Notes: generated by a model from the letters alone, not told the origin. Counted from the first letter of the stretch, positions 6,186-13,164 are shown. The stretch: DNA of 13,164 nt from an uncultured Johnsonella sp. (GCA_937927235.1 CALBCM010000010.1:1-13164); one strand, 5' to 3'. Made by a program: numbers and translations.

Positions 6186-6191
6186 TATAAT
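6186..6191 (+). promoter_or_regulatory. -10 box of the cupin-cobalamin block
   Basis: A perfect TATAAT with predicted start near 6198 and a leader of about 44 nt. At the proper distance (6163-6168) there is CAGACT, which is not a -35 element, so the promoter should need an activator. ACAGACT (6162-6168) and AGTCTGT (6193-6199) form an inverted repeat around the -10, and TATAAT is itself the right arm of a palindrome with central base 6185. Confidence 0.6.
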
Positions 6192-6241
6192 GAGTCTGTA
6201 AAAACAAGTATATTAAAGCATTTCACTGAAGGGAGCTTATT

Positions 6242-6574
6242 ATGGATAAAAAATTAAAAAATGTAAATCATGAGGAAGTATTTAAGTTTACTGAGCTCGT
6301 TGCAGTACAGGACGGGCAGATAGTGAGTAAAACCCTTGCTCAGAATAAATCAGTGAGCATCACGGTATTTGCTTTTTCGAAGGGTGAAGAAATAAGCACG
6401 CATGAATCTGAGGGCGATGCACTTGTAAATGTGATTGAAGGCAAGGGAAAGTTTACAGTTGATGGTAAGGAGTATATACTTAACGCTGGCGAGAGCATAG
6501 TAATGCCTGCAAGAAAGCCTCACGCAGTATACGGTGAAGAAAATTTTAAATTTGTGCTTACTGTTGTTTTTTAA
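6242..6574 (+). CDS. Small single-domain cupin
   Basis: A 110-residue cupin with one beta-barrel. The motif 1 region is KGEEISTHESEGDALVNVIEG (47-67), keeping His54 but having Glu and Ser where the second His would follow. The motif 2 region is GESIVMPARKPHAV (83-96), with Pro89 and His94. The residues could hold one metal, but the classical three-His/one-Glu set is incomplete, so a binding or sensing role is as likely as catalysis. Small cupins of this type are common in clostridia and lack an assigned reaction. AAGGGAG (6229-6235) lies 6 nt before the ATG. It is the first gene after the activator-type promoter and is followed by a 51-bp gap. It may bind a ligand or metal linked to the regulator's signal, but nothing in the sequence proves this. 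Confidence 0.85.
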   Translation: MDKKLKNVNHEEVFKFTELVAVQDGQIVSKTLAQNKSVSITVFAFSKGEEISTHESEGDALVNVIEGKGKFTVDGKEYILNAGESIVMPARKPHAVYGEENFKFVLTVVF

Positions 6575-6578
6575 TATG

Positions 6579-6592
6579 CTGATTGTAATCAG
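6579..6592 (+). other. Perfect inverted repeat in the cupin-orf204 gap
   Basis: CTGATTGTAATCAG has 6-bp arms around GT and starts 5 nt after the cupin stop. It also contains TGAT-N4-ATCA, the core of an FNR box. No promoter is properly spaced downstream, and there is no T-tract. An mRNA hairpin protecting or separating the cupin message is the simpler reading. Confidence 0.35.
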
Positions 6593-6625
6593 TTGAAGCA
6601 CTTTATAGAGTAAGAGGGGATTTTT

Positions 6626-7240
6626 ATGAGCGGTTTTTTAGGTCCAATACATATTTGGCTATATAATAAGATAAAATTTCAAGATGGTCTTACAAAGACT
6701 TTTATAGCTTTTGCTGATGAGAAGGACTATGAAGTGGAGTCACTAAAGAATATTGATAAATTGTGCGGAAGCCTGCAGGAAGGTGAGCTTGCAGAGCTTA
6801 TAGACGGAAGTAATATACACGGGTGGCTTCAGGAAAGGCTTGCTCTTGTTGAAACAAGACTTGCCTATGCAGTTGGAGAAATATTAAAGGGCGGACGTGA
6901 GAGAATTGATGAATTATGCAAAGCAGCTTTCAAATACGCCCAAAAATCAGCAGCTAATAAAAAAATCACTCCAGCAGGAGGGTATGAATATCTTGATAAT
7001 ATCCTTTTGAATGGAATGCCCTGTGACAGGGTGAATATAGTCACCTCACAGGATGATACAAGCATCAGCTGGGAGCAGTATGAAGATATACACAGACCCT
7101 ACTGGGAAATGCTTTCTGTAGGCGTTGATAATTATTACCGTATAAGACAGGCTGTTATAAATGGAATTTTTGAGGGTACTGATATTAAATTTGAGGTGCT
7201 TGAAAATCAAAATTACAGGCTTGAATATAAAAATATTTAG
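6626..7240 (+). CDS. Conserved protein of unknown function in a cobalamin operon
   Basis: A 204-residue soluble protein whose function I do not recognise. It opens with MSGFLGPIHIWLYNKIKFQ, has a helical middle (65-110), a segment LLNGMPCDRVNIVTSQDD (127-144) and a C-terminal SWEQYEDIHRPYWEM (148-162) followed by DNYYRIRQAVINGIF. Possible functional residues are His9, His65, His156 and Cys133, which could bind a metal or haem-like ligand; this is speculation. No signal peptide, transmembrane segment, P-loop or Rossmann motif is visible. AGAGGGGA (6613-6620) precedes the ATG by 5 nt. It is 51 bp after the cupin and 33 bp before the corrinoid adenosyltransferase, so it is probably co-transcribed with both. 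Context suggests a link to corrinoids or to the signal sensed by the Crp-like regulator. Confidence 0.72.
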   Translation: MSGFLGPIHIWLYNKIKFQDGLTKTFIAFADEKDYEVESLKNIDKLCGSLQEGELAELIDGSNIHGWLQERLALVETRLAYAVGEILKGGRERIDELCKAAFKYAQKSAANKKITPAGGYEYLDNILLNGMPCDRVNIVTSQDDTSISWEQYEDIHRPYWEMLSVGVDNYYRIRQAVINGIFEGTDIKFEVLENQNYRLEYKNI

Positions 7241-7273
7241 ACTATTTATCTTTTGGTTCTTTTAGGAGAAGCT

Positions 7274-7798
7274 ATGCCAGGGCTTATTCATGTTTATACA
7301 GGTGACGGAAAAGGAAAGACGACAGCAGCGGTAGGGCTTGCACTTAGAATGGCAGGTGCAGGAGGAAGGGTTTTGTTTGCACAGTTTTTAAAGGATGGTT
7401 CTTCAAATGAGATAAAGCTTTTAAAACAGATAAATGAGATAGAATGCTTGCCTTACAGACATAATATTAAATTTATAAAGGATATGAGCGATGAGGAGTT
7501 TAATTTTGCTTTAAAAGAAAACAGCAGATATTTTGATGAGATTACTGCAAGAGCCGTAAAAGATAATTATAACATGCTGGTTATGGATGAGTTTATGGCT
7601 GCTTATAATTTCGGATTGCTGGATAAGACAAAAGCCCTGAAGTTTTTGGAAACAAAACCTTCAGGGCTTGAGGTCGTCCTTACGGGGCGGGATGTACCTG
7701 AGCAGATATGTAAAAACGCTGACTATATAAGCGAGATAAAAAAAATTAAACACCCCTTTGACAGGGGGATTTGTGCGAGAAACGGTATTGAGCTGTGA
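7274..7798 (+). CDS. cobO: Corrinoid adenosyltransferase (CobO/BtuR family)
   Basis: A 174-residue ATP:co(I)rrinoid adenosyltransferase. It transfers the 5'-deoxyadenosyl group of ATP to reduced corrinoid cobalt, for de novo synthesis and for salvaged corrinoids. It shows the P-loop TGDGKGKTTAA (9-19), the LVMDEF Walker-B-like strand and the family signature VLTGRDVPEQIC, then ADYISEIKKIKHPFDRGICARNGIE at the C-terminus. The usual length is about 170-200, so it is complete. I chose the ATG at 7274 because AGGAGA (7264-7269) sits directly upstream. An in-frame TTG at 7253 has no ribosome site. Its stop overlaps the cbiD GTG by 4 bp, indicating translational coupling. Seven of eight Arg codons are AGA/AGG, unlike thl. 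Confidence 0.94.
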   Translation: MPGLIHVYTGDGKGKTTAAVGLALRMAGAGGRVLFAQFLKDGSSNEIKLLKQINEIECLPYRHNIKFIKDMSDEEFNFALKENSRYFDEITARAVKDNYNMLVMDEFMAAYNFGLLDKTKALKFLETKPSGLEVVLTGRDVPEQICKNADYISEIKKIKHPFDRGICARNGIEL

Positions 7799-9051
7799 AT
7801 ATAGATGAATACAACAGGCTTTACTCAAAAAATAGGCTGAAGTCGGGCTATACTACCGGAACCTGCGCAGCTGCGGCGGCAAAAGCAGCTTTTATGCTGC
7901 TGAACGGCAAAGATATCATAGAGGTCAAAGTAGCGACACCGGCAGGAGTAGAGCTTACTGTACCTGTTTATGATATTGAAAGAGAGGCTGACAGTGCTTC
8001 TTGTGCAGTAAAGAAATATTCAGGAGATGACCCCGATATAACTGACGGTATGCTGGTATATGCCAAGGTCAGAATTAAAAATAGAAACAGCATTAAAAAT
8101 ATTAATGTTTATATAGAGGGCGGACAAGGCATAGGCAGGGTAACAAGGCCGGGACTTGAGCAAAAAGTTGGAGAGGCTGCAATTAATTCGACCCCAAGAA
8201 GAATGATTAGAGAAAATATAATTGAAGCTGCAGAGCAAATGCAGATTTATGCAAATATAGAGGTGCTTATCTACGCACCCGGCGGTGAAGAAATCGGAAA
8301 GAAGACCTTTAATCCTAAGCTTGGGATTAAAGGCGGCATATCGATTCTTGGTACTACAGGAATAGTAACCCCTATGAGCAGAGCGGCAATTATAGATACT
8401 ATCAAGGTTGAAATGAAGATGAAGGCTTTGCTTTCTCCTGTTATAATAGGAGTTCCCGGTAACTATGGACTTGAATTTACTAAAAAAAATTACGGCATAG
8501 ATGAAAATATGACTGTAGAATTCAGCAATTACATAGGCGAAGCTATAGATGCCGCTGTGGCATTGGAGGCTGAAGGACTGCTTCTAATAGGACATATAGG
8601 CAAATTTGTCAAGCTTGCAGCAGGAATTATGAATACACATTCAAATGAGGCTGATGGCAGAGCGGAGATTATGGCAGCCCATGTGCTAAAAGCGGATTTG
8701 ACTCTGGCTTTACCTCAGGGGAATATCATTGAAGCTGAAGCGATTAAAGAAGACCTGATTAAAAAGAAATACAGGATTGCACTTAAGATTTTAAATTCAA
8801 ATACTACAGGTGAGGCGGTACACTTACTAAAGGATGAAAAAATATTATCCCCGGTGATGCATTCACTCACCTCGGCAATGTATAGGGCTGCTTCTGCAAG
8901 AGCGGATAAAGCAGTTCATATGCTTAGAAAAAATAAAGATTATAAATTAAACATAGGTATAATAACCTTTACAAACGAAGACGGAGAACTTGCACGTTCA
9001 GGCAGGGCAGATGAGCTCCTTAAATATATAAAAAATAATATAAAATTATAA
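7795..9051 (+). CDS. cbiD: Cobalt-precorrin-5B C1-methyltransferase
   Basis: CbiD, 418 residues, somewhat longer than the roughly 370 typical. It methylates C1 of the corrin ring with SAM in the anaerobic (early cobalt insertion) pathway. Its presence is the clearest sign of that route. Family motifs in order: GYTTGTCAAAAAKAA (18-32), SGDDPDITDG (76-85), the KKTFNPKLG segment followed by GISILGTTGIVTPMS (181-195), GNYGLEF (222-228), GHIGKFVKLAAGIMNTHS (266-283) and ADGRAEIMAAH (286-296). The GTG start lies within the end of cobO (GTGA overlap) and has no strong ribosome site of its own, so it probably depends on coupling. The extra length is in the C-terminal third, where resemblance to the family is weaker to the eye. 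The gap to cbiL is 14 bp. Confidence 0.95.
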   Translation: MNIDEYNRLYSKNRLKSGYTTGTCAAAAAKAAFMLLNGKDIIEVKVATPAGVELTVPVYDIEREADSASCAVKKYSGDDPDITDGMLVYAKVRIKNRNSIKNINVYIEGGQGIGRVTRPGLEQKVGEAAINSTPRRMIRENIIEAAEQMQIYANIEVLIYAPGGEEIGKKTFNPKLGIKGGISILGTTGIVTPMSRAAIIDTIKVEMKMKALLSPVIIGVPGNYGLEFTKKNYGIDENMTVEFSNYIGEAIDAAVALEAEGLLLIGHIGKFVKLAAGIMNTHSNEADGRAEIMAAHVLKADLTLALPQGNIIEAEAIKEDLIKKKYRIALKILNSNTTGEAVHLLKDEKILSPVMHSLTSAMYRAASARADKAVHMLRKNKDYKLNIGIITFTNEDGELARSGRADELLKYIKNNIKL

Positions 9052-9065
9052 AGGCTGGGTATAAA

Positions 9066-9740
9066 ATGGCAAAACTTTATGGAGTAGGAGTAGGTCCCGG
9101 AGACCCTGAGCTTATAACTGTAAAAGCAGTAAATATTATAAAAAAATGCAGTGTTATAGCCTTTCCCGATATGAATACAGCATATAAAATTGCAAAGGCT
9201 GCCTGCCCTGAAATAGAAGCTAAAGAGCTTGCCGCTCTGAAATTTCTTATGACCGGGAATAAGGAGGAAGAAAGTAAAGCACATCAGGCGGCTGCATTCA
9301 GTCTGGAAAAATATCTTGATGAGGATAAGGATATAGCCTTTTTGACTTTAGGAGATCCCTGTATTTATTCTACCTTTATGTATATTGAAAAAATAGTGGC
9401 GGCTCATGGATATGAAACTGAAATAATATCGGGTGTGCCGTCTTTTTGTGCTGCCGGTGCGGCCTTTAAAATATCGCTTGCAGAGGGAAATACTCAGCTG
9501 CATATTGTAACCGGAGGCGGTAATATAGCTGAGGCGGCAAAGTATAAGGGAAATAAGGTGATTATGAAAGCAGGTAAATCTCTTAAAGCTGTAAAACAGG
9601 AATTGCTTGAGAGCGGAAACCAGGCGTACATTGCTGTAAACTGCGGTATGCAAAATGAAAAGCTATATACTGATATAAATGACTTGGACTCTGAAACAGG
9701 ATATTTTAGCCTGGCAATTATAAGGGAGGGAGGGGTCTGA
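9066..9740 (+). CDS. cbiL: Cobalt-precorrin-2 C20-methyltransferase
   Basis: CbiL/CobI, 224 residues, a SAM-dependent tetrapyrrole methylase adding the C20 methyl to (cobalt-)precorrin-2, the first committed ring methylation after sirohydrochlorin. Visible: GVGPGDPELIT (8-18), LGDPCIYST (95-103), the ISGVPSF substrate-site segment (121-127), VTGGGN (148-153) and the C-terminal TGYFSLAIIR. The GDPELIT start with LGDP-x-x-YST distinguishes the C20 enzyme from the C11 and C17 enzymes. The ribosome site is weak (AAGG overlapping the cbiD stop, 11 nt upstream), so coupling to cbiD is likely. It lies 4 bp upstream of cbiH. The cbi name is used because cbiD marks the anaerobic pathway; the enzyme is homologous to CobI. 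Confidence 0.93.
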   Translation: MAKLYGVGVGPGDPELITVKAVNIIKKCSVIAFPDMNTAYKIAKAACPEIEAKELAALKFLMTGNKEEESKAHQAAAFSLEKYLDEDKDIAFLTLGDPCIYSTFMYIEKIVAAHGYETEIISGVPSFCAAGAAFKISLAEGNTQLHIVTGGGNIAEAAKYKGNKVIMKAGKSLKAVKQELLESGNQAYIAVNCGMQNEKLYTDINDLDSETGYFSLAIIREGGV

Positions 9741-9744
9741 AATA

Positions 9745-10482
9745 ATGAATATAATTTATGTAGTCGGAATAGGACCTGGGGCTTATGATAAGATGACACT
9801 TGAGGCGGTGGATATTATAAAAGCCTGTGACGTTATAGCGGGCTATACAGTGTATGCTAAGCTGCTTAAAGCCTATTTTCCCGATAAAATCTATATTGAC
9901 ACCCCTATGAAAAAGGAAGAAGAAAGATGCCGACTTGCTTTTGAAGCTGCACAAAAAGGACAGAGAGTGGCACTTGTATGCTCAGGAGATGCAGGAGTAT
10001 ACGGGCTTTCAGGACTGATGCTTTCACTGGAAAGGGATTACCCTGACTGCAGGGTGGAGATAATTGCAGGGGTTACCTCGGCGCTCTCTGGGGCGGCGCT
10101 GATAGGTGCTCCCCTTATACATGATTTTGCTCTTATAAGCTTAAGTGATTTACTGACACCCTGGGAAAAGATAGAAAAAAGGCTCAGATATGCGGCAGCA
10201 TCAGATTTTGTCATAGTGCTTTATAATCCTTCCAGCAAAAGCAGGGCGGATTATTTAAAAAAAGCCTGTGATATTATTTTAAGTGAACAGTCGGATAAGA
10301 TTGAATGCGCAGTAGTAAGAAATATTGCAAGGGAGGGAGAAAGCAGTGTCTTTATGAATCTCGGAGAACTTAGAGAGTATAAAGCGGATATGTTCTGCAC
10401 TGTATTTATAGGAAACACTATGACAAAAAGGATAGGAAAAAGAATTGTAACTCCGCGCGGATATAAGGGAGAGAGGCTCTGA
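9745..10482 (+). CDS. cbiH: Cobalt-precorrin-3 C17-methyltransferase (ring contraction)
   Basis: CbiH/CobJ, 245 residues, the usual length of the single-domain form. It methylates C17 and drives ring contraction to cobalt-precorrin-4. Motifs: VVGIGPG (6-12), LVCSGDAGVYGLSGL (77-91), IIAGVTSA (106-113), and the diagnostic GAPLIHDFALISLSDLLTPW (121-140), followed by LYNPSSKSR and the C-terminal TPRGYKG. No C-terminal iron-sulfur extension, as found in some CbiH60-type proteins, is present. A purine-rich GGGAGGGAGGGG run just before the cbiL stop supplies the ribosome site. The stop and the next ATG form TGATATG (10480-10486), a one-base gap. The same TGATATG junction recurs before cbiA. CbiG, which normally acts directly after this step, is not encoded in the window. 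Confidence 0.94.
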   Translation: MNIIYVVGIGPGAYDKMTLEAVDIIKACDVIAGYTVYAKLLKAYFPDKIYIDTPMKKEEERCRLAFEAAQKGQRVALVCSGDAGVYGLSGLMLSLERDYPDCRVEIIAGVTSALSGAALIGAPLIHDFALISLSDLLTPWEKIEKRLRYAAASDFVIVLYNPSSKSRADYLKKACDIILSEQSDKIECAVVRNIAREGESSVFMNLGELREYKADMFCTVFIGNTMTKRIGKRIVTPRGYKGERL

Positions 10483-10483
10483 T

Positions 10484-12712
10484 ATGGACAATATACTTAT
10501 ATTCGGAGGAACCTCGGAGGGACGGGAGCTTGCTTTTTTTTGTGAAAGTAAAGCTATTCCCGCCTATGTATGCGTGGCCGGAGATTACGGCAGCAGAGCT
10601 TTAGGCAATTTAAAGCATGTAAGAGTTATAGAGGGGAGAAAGGATGCTGAGGCTATATTGGGGCTGATAAGAGAGCTTGGCATATCAAGAGTTTATGATT
10701 TGACTCATCCCTATGCGGTTCTAGCTTCTGAAAATATAAGACGGGCCTGTAAAAAAGCTGAAATCAGTTATATAAGAGTAAAAAGAAGGATTGAGGTAGA
10801 TAGTAAAATTTACGAAAACCCTGATTTTACAGCAGTACCCGATATAGAGAGCGCAGTCGAATATCTTAAAAATACTGAGGGAAATATCTTGATTTCCACA
10901 GGAAGCAAGGAGCTGTCTAAATACTGTGTACTTGACAGAAAACGTCTGTATCCGAGAGTGCTGCCAAGCCACGAAAGCTTGGAAGCCTGTATTTCGGCAG
11001 GAATAGAAAATTCTCATATAATCGCACTGCAGGGACCCTTCAGCACGGAGATTAATGTAGCGATGCTTAAGGCTTATAAATGCAGCTATATGGTTAGCAA
11101 GCAGTCCGGCAGCAGAGGAGGATTTGAGGAAAAGCTTAAAGCCTGCCAAATGACAGGAACAAAGCTGATAATCGCAGTTGCTCCTGAAGCTGCGGAGGGC
11201 ATCAGCGAAGAAGCTGCCAGACAAAGTATAGAAGCTATGCGAAATGCTGCTGCGGAAGATAAAATATCGGAACTCGGAAATGACGGCTCTTTGCCTGATA
11301 TTGAAGTATCAGTTAAGATTGCGGGAATAGGTATGGGCTCTGAAAATTGTATGAGTCGGGAGGTTATAGCTGCCCTGCTTAAGGCTGAGGTAATCTGTGG
11401 CGCAGAGCGTATGCTTAAGCAGGCTTATGAAATCAGGAAAAACAATAATGTATATCAAGTATTTGAAGAGATTGCTTCCTATAAAACAGAGGAAATTGTT
11501 TTATTTATAAGGGATAAAATCAAAAATAAATTAAATAATATAATCAGTAGGAGGGAGACTCAGAGCTATAACTATGAAATACTTGTTTTAGTCAGCGGAG
11601 ATAGCGGATTTTACAGCCTCAGCCAAAAATTAAGCCCTGATATTCAGGATTTATTTAGTGTCTTATCCTTAGAATTTGAATCTGATTTTTTTAAGCTGAA
11701 GTTCGTATTTAATATCCTTCCGGGCATCTCAAGCCTTTCATATATGGCAGCCAAATGCAAGCTTTCCTGGGAGGACATGAAGATATTGAGCCTGCATGGA
11801 AAAACTGCAAATTTTGCTGATAAGGTTAAAAAAAATTATAAGGTTTTTGCCCTGACTTCCGGGGGAAGCTCAACTTCGGATTTAATTAAGGAGCTGGTAC
11901 AAAATAATCTCGGAGAGGTGCTTGTCTATGCAGGAGAACAGCTTTCATATCAGAATGAGAAAATAAGCTGTAAATATGCCCGTGAGCTTATGGATTATAA
12001 ATTCTCTAAGCTGGTCAGCCTTATTGTAATTAACCCCGGACTCGCCGATAAGAGCAATGCTGGTAATAACTGCGGTTATAATAAATTTAACGAAAATCCA
12101 ATCTTCGGGATAGCTGATACTGAATTTATAAGAGGAAAAATTCCGATGAGTAAGGCGGAAATTAGAGCGGTAGTAATGTCGAAGCTTGGCATGGCACCTG
12201 ATTCGGCGGGTATTGATATAGGTGCAGGAACGGGCTCTGTAAGTATAGAAATGGCTCTTGCAGCTTATGCCGGCAAGGTGTATGCGGTTGAAAAAAAAGC
12301 GGAGGCATGTCAGCTTATAAAAGAAAATATAAAGAAGTTTAATAAAGAAAAATACTGCATAGGAAGCATCGAAGTTATAGAGGCGGAGGCCTATGCTTTA
12401 CTGGACAATGTTAAGGCTGATTTTGAGGAACTGACCCATGCATTTATAGGCGGCTCATCGGGAAGACTTGAATTAATAGTGGATAAATTACTTGAAATAA
12501 ATAAAAACATGCGTATAGTTATCAGTGCAATATCTCTTGAAACAGTTTCAGAAATAATCAAGCTTTTAAAGAAATATGAACAAATGGGATATATTTCAGA
12601 AGTAGTACAGGTTTTTGCAGCAAGAGGAAAAAAAGCGGCAGGCTATACAATGATGGAAGCGGTAAACCCCGTAACTATAGCGGTATTAAAAAACAATATA
12701 AGGAGCAGCTGA
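10484..12712 (+). CDS. cbiJET: Trifunctional CbiJ-CbiE-CbiT fusion
   Basis: A 742-residue protein with three cobalamin enzymes in one chain. Residues 1-250: (cobalt-)precorrin-6A reductase CbiJ/CobK, with FGGTSEGREL (7-16), YDLTHPYA (71-78), ALQGPFS (181-187) and SKQSGSRGGFEEKL (205-218). Residues 277-520: CbiE, the C5-methyltransferase, with KIAGIGMGS (278-286), VSGDSGFYS (370-378) and NILPGISSLSYMA (410-422); it carries insertions around 341-366 and 386-406. Residues 543-742: CbiT, the C15-methyltransferase and C12-decarboxylase, with FIRGKIPMSKAEIR (548-561), the SAM-binding GIDIGAGTGSVSIEM (576-590) and AFIGGSSG (653-660). CbiE-CbiT fusion (CobL-like) is well known; adding the reductase in front is less usual. 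Domain order equals reaction order: reduction of precorrin-6A, then methylations and decarboxylation. I see no internal stop or frameshift. Confidence 0.94.
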   Translation: MDNILIFGGTSEGRELAFFCESKAIPAYVCVAGDYGSRALGNLKHVRVIEGRKDAEAILGLIRELGISRVYDLTHPYAVLASENIRRACKKAEISYIRVKRRIEVDSKIYENPDFTAVPDIESAVEYLKNTEGNILISTGSKELSKYCVLDRKRLYPRVLPSHESLEACISAGIENSHIIALQGPFSTEINVAMLKAYKCSYMVSKQSGSRGGFEEKLKACQMTGTKLIIAVAPEAAEGISEEAARQSIEAMRNAAAEDKISELGNDGSLPDIEVSVKIAGIGMGSENCMSREVIAALLKAEVICGAERMLKQAYEIRKNNNVYQVFEEIASYKTEEIVLFIRDKIKNKLNNIISRRETQSYNYEILVLVSGDSGFYSLSQKLSPDIQDLFSVLSLEFESDFFKLKFVFNILPGISSLSYMAAKCKLSWEDMKILSLHGKTANFADKVKKNYKVFALTSGGSSTSDLIKELVQNNLGEVLVYAGEQLSYQNEKISCKYARELMDYKFSKLVSLIVINPGLADKSNAGNNCGYNKFNENPIFGIADTEFIRGKIPMSKAEIRAVVMSKLGMAPDSAGIDIGAGTGSVSIEMALAAYAGKVYAVEKKAEACQLIKENIKKFNKEKYCIGSIEVIEAEAYALLDNVKADFEELTHAFIGGSSGRLELIVDKLLEINKNMRIVISAISLETVSEIIKLLKKYEQMGYISEVVQVFAARGKKAAGYTMMEAVNPVTIAVLKNNIRSS

Positions 12713-12713
12713 T

Positions 12714-13164
12714 ATGTCCGGTGGTATAATGATTACTGCACCTGAGTCAAATAAAGGCAAAACCCTTATAACCTTTGGGCTGATAGCTGCTGCAAAAAAA
12801 CGAGGTCTTAGTGTAAGAAGCTTTAAAACCGGACCTGACTATATAGATACTCTCTATCATAAGAAAATAAGCGGCACTGACTGTATTAACCTTGACCCTT
12901 TTTTTCTTGAGGATTTTGCAGCTTCAGGGGGAATAAAGGAGGTGTTTAACAGCTATGCCAGAGGCTTTGATATTGCTGTAATAGAGGGAGCGATGGGATA
13001 TTTTTCCGGCATATACCTGCAGGAGCCGAGAGCAAGTGCCTATACTGTAGCAAAGCTTACACAGGTGAGCGCAATAATGGTGATAAATAAAGAGGATATA
13101 GCTGAAAAGGGAGAAGATTTCATTAATGAGTATTTGAAAAAATATCTCGAGCACAGTGCAGACT
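12714..13164 (+). CDS. cbiA: Cobyrinate a,c-diamide synthase, 5' part only
   Basis: An open frame of 150 codons running off the right edge. CbiA/CobB amidates the a and c side chains of cobyrinate using ATP and glutamine. Visible: ITAPESNKGKTLITFGLI (7-24), a P-loop-like start with NKGKT where the family usually has SGSGKT; FKTGPDYIDTLYH (37-49), the hallmark KxGPDYIDxxxH; INLDPFF; and AVIEGAMGYFSG (88-99), matching the EGVMGLFDG segment. The C-terminal glutaminase domain is outside the window. The ATG at 12714 follows the fusion-gene stop by one base (TGATATG), with AAGGAG (12699-12704) upstream. It is clearly not the related CbiP, judging by the KTGPDYID motif. The variant P-loop and AMGYFSG are mild departures. 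Confidence 0.9.
   Translation, partial: MSGGIMITAPESNKGKTLITFGLIAAAKKRGLSVRSFKTGPDYIDTLYHKKISGTDCINLDPFFLEDFAASGGIKEVFNSYARGFDIAVIEGAMGYFSGIYLQEPRASAYTVAKLTQVSAIMVINKEDIAEKGEDFINEYLKKYLEHSAD

Noticed and set aside
6579..6592. CTGATTGTAATCAG as a second FNR-type operator
   Set aside because: The core TGATN4ATCA fits, but no -10 lies at a workable distance and the arms differ from the site at 6150-6163. I kept it only as an inverted repeat.
7253..7273. Upstream TTG start for the adenosyltransferase
   Set aside because: It has no ribosome site, and the extension would include the AGGAGA that clearly serves the ATG at 7274.
10721..11224. Minus-strand open frame of 167 codons inside the CbiJ part of the fusion
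   Set aside because: It is antisense to clear CbiJ motifs, and its composition (Phe/Ser/Cys-rich) is typical of a shadow frame.
1..13164. Mobile elements, CRISPR arrays, tRNA or rRNA
   Set aside because: I saw no transposase, integrase, regularly spaced repeats, cloverleaf or conserved rRNA segment on either strand.

Overview
The window reads as chromosome of an anaerobic, AT-rich Firmicute of the class Clostridia. It carries a butyryl-CoA pathway gene set (thiolase, crotonase, 3-hydroxybutyryl-CoA dehydrogenase), the oxygen-independent cobalamin route marked by CbiD, near-consensus sigma-A promoters and strong Shine-Dalgarno sites. I cannot name the species from the sequence alone.

Layout, left to right. 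(1) Positions 5-130, minus strand: an FMN riboswitch behind a perfect consensus promoter, controlling a flavin gene beyond the left edge. (2) Positions 415-3545, plus strand: promoter, thl-crt-hbd, then a long imperfect palindrome that probably terminates the operon. These three enzymes turn two acetyl-CoA into crotonyl-CoA. Butyryl-CoA dehydrogenase and ETF, which usually complete the pathway, are not here. (3) Positions 3622-4207, minus strand: a small PepSY-domain lipoprotein with its own promoter. (4) Positions 4247-5113, plus strand: a thioredoxin with an unusual CNPC active site, followed by an OhrR-type peroxide sensor. An OhrR-like operator sits inside the promoter spacer, so the pair is probably autoregulated. 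(5) Positions 5350-6042, minus strand: a Crp/Fnr-family regulator. It is divergent from (6), positions 6242-13164, plus strand: cupin, an unrecognised 204-residue protein, corrinoid adenosyltransferase, cbiD, cbiL, cbiH, a three-domain CbiJ-CbiE-CbiT fusion, and the start of cbiA, which runs off the right edge.

The last block looks like one transcription unit: gaps shrink from about 50 bp to 1-14 bp or overlap. It supplies the C20, C17, C1 and C5/C15 methylations, the C12 decarboxylation, the precorrin-6A reduction, the first amidation enzyme and adenosylation of corrinoids. CbiF, CbiG, CbiC, the chelatase and the late genes are not seen and may lie downstream. No cobalamin riboswitch precedes the block. 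Its only visible promoter has a poor -35 and a perfect 14-bp palindrome centred at -41.5, the geometry of a Crp/Fnr-activated class II promoter, so the divergent regulator may control cobalamin synthesis.

The best leads are this Crp/Fnr-cobalamin arrangement, the thioredoxin-OhrR pair with its operator, the CbiJ-E-T fusion, and the structured element at 3438-3545, whose minus strand faintly resembles part of a cobalamin aptamer. I saw no tRNA, rRNA, insertion sequence or CRISPR array.
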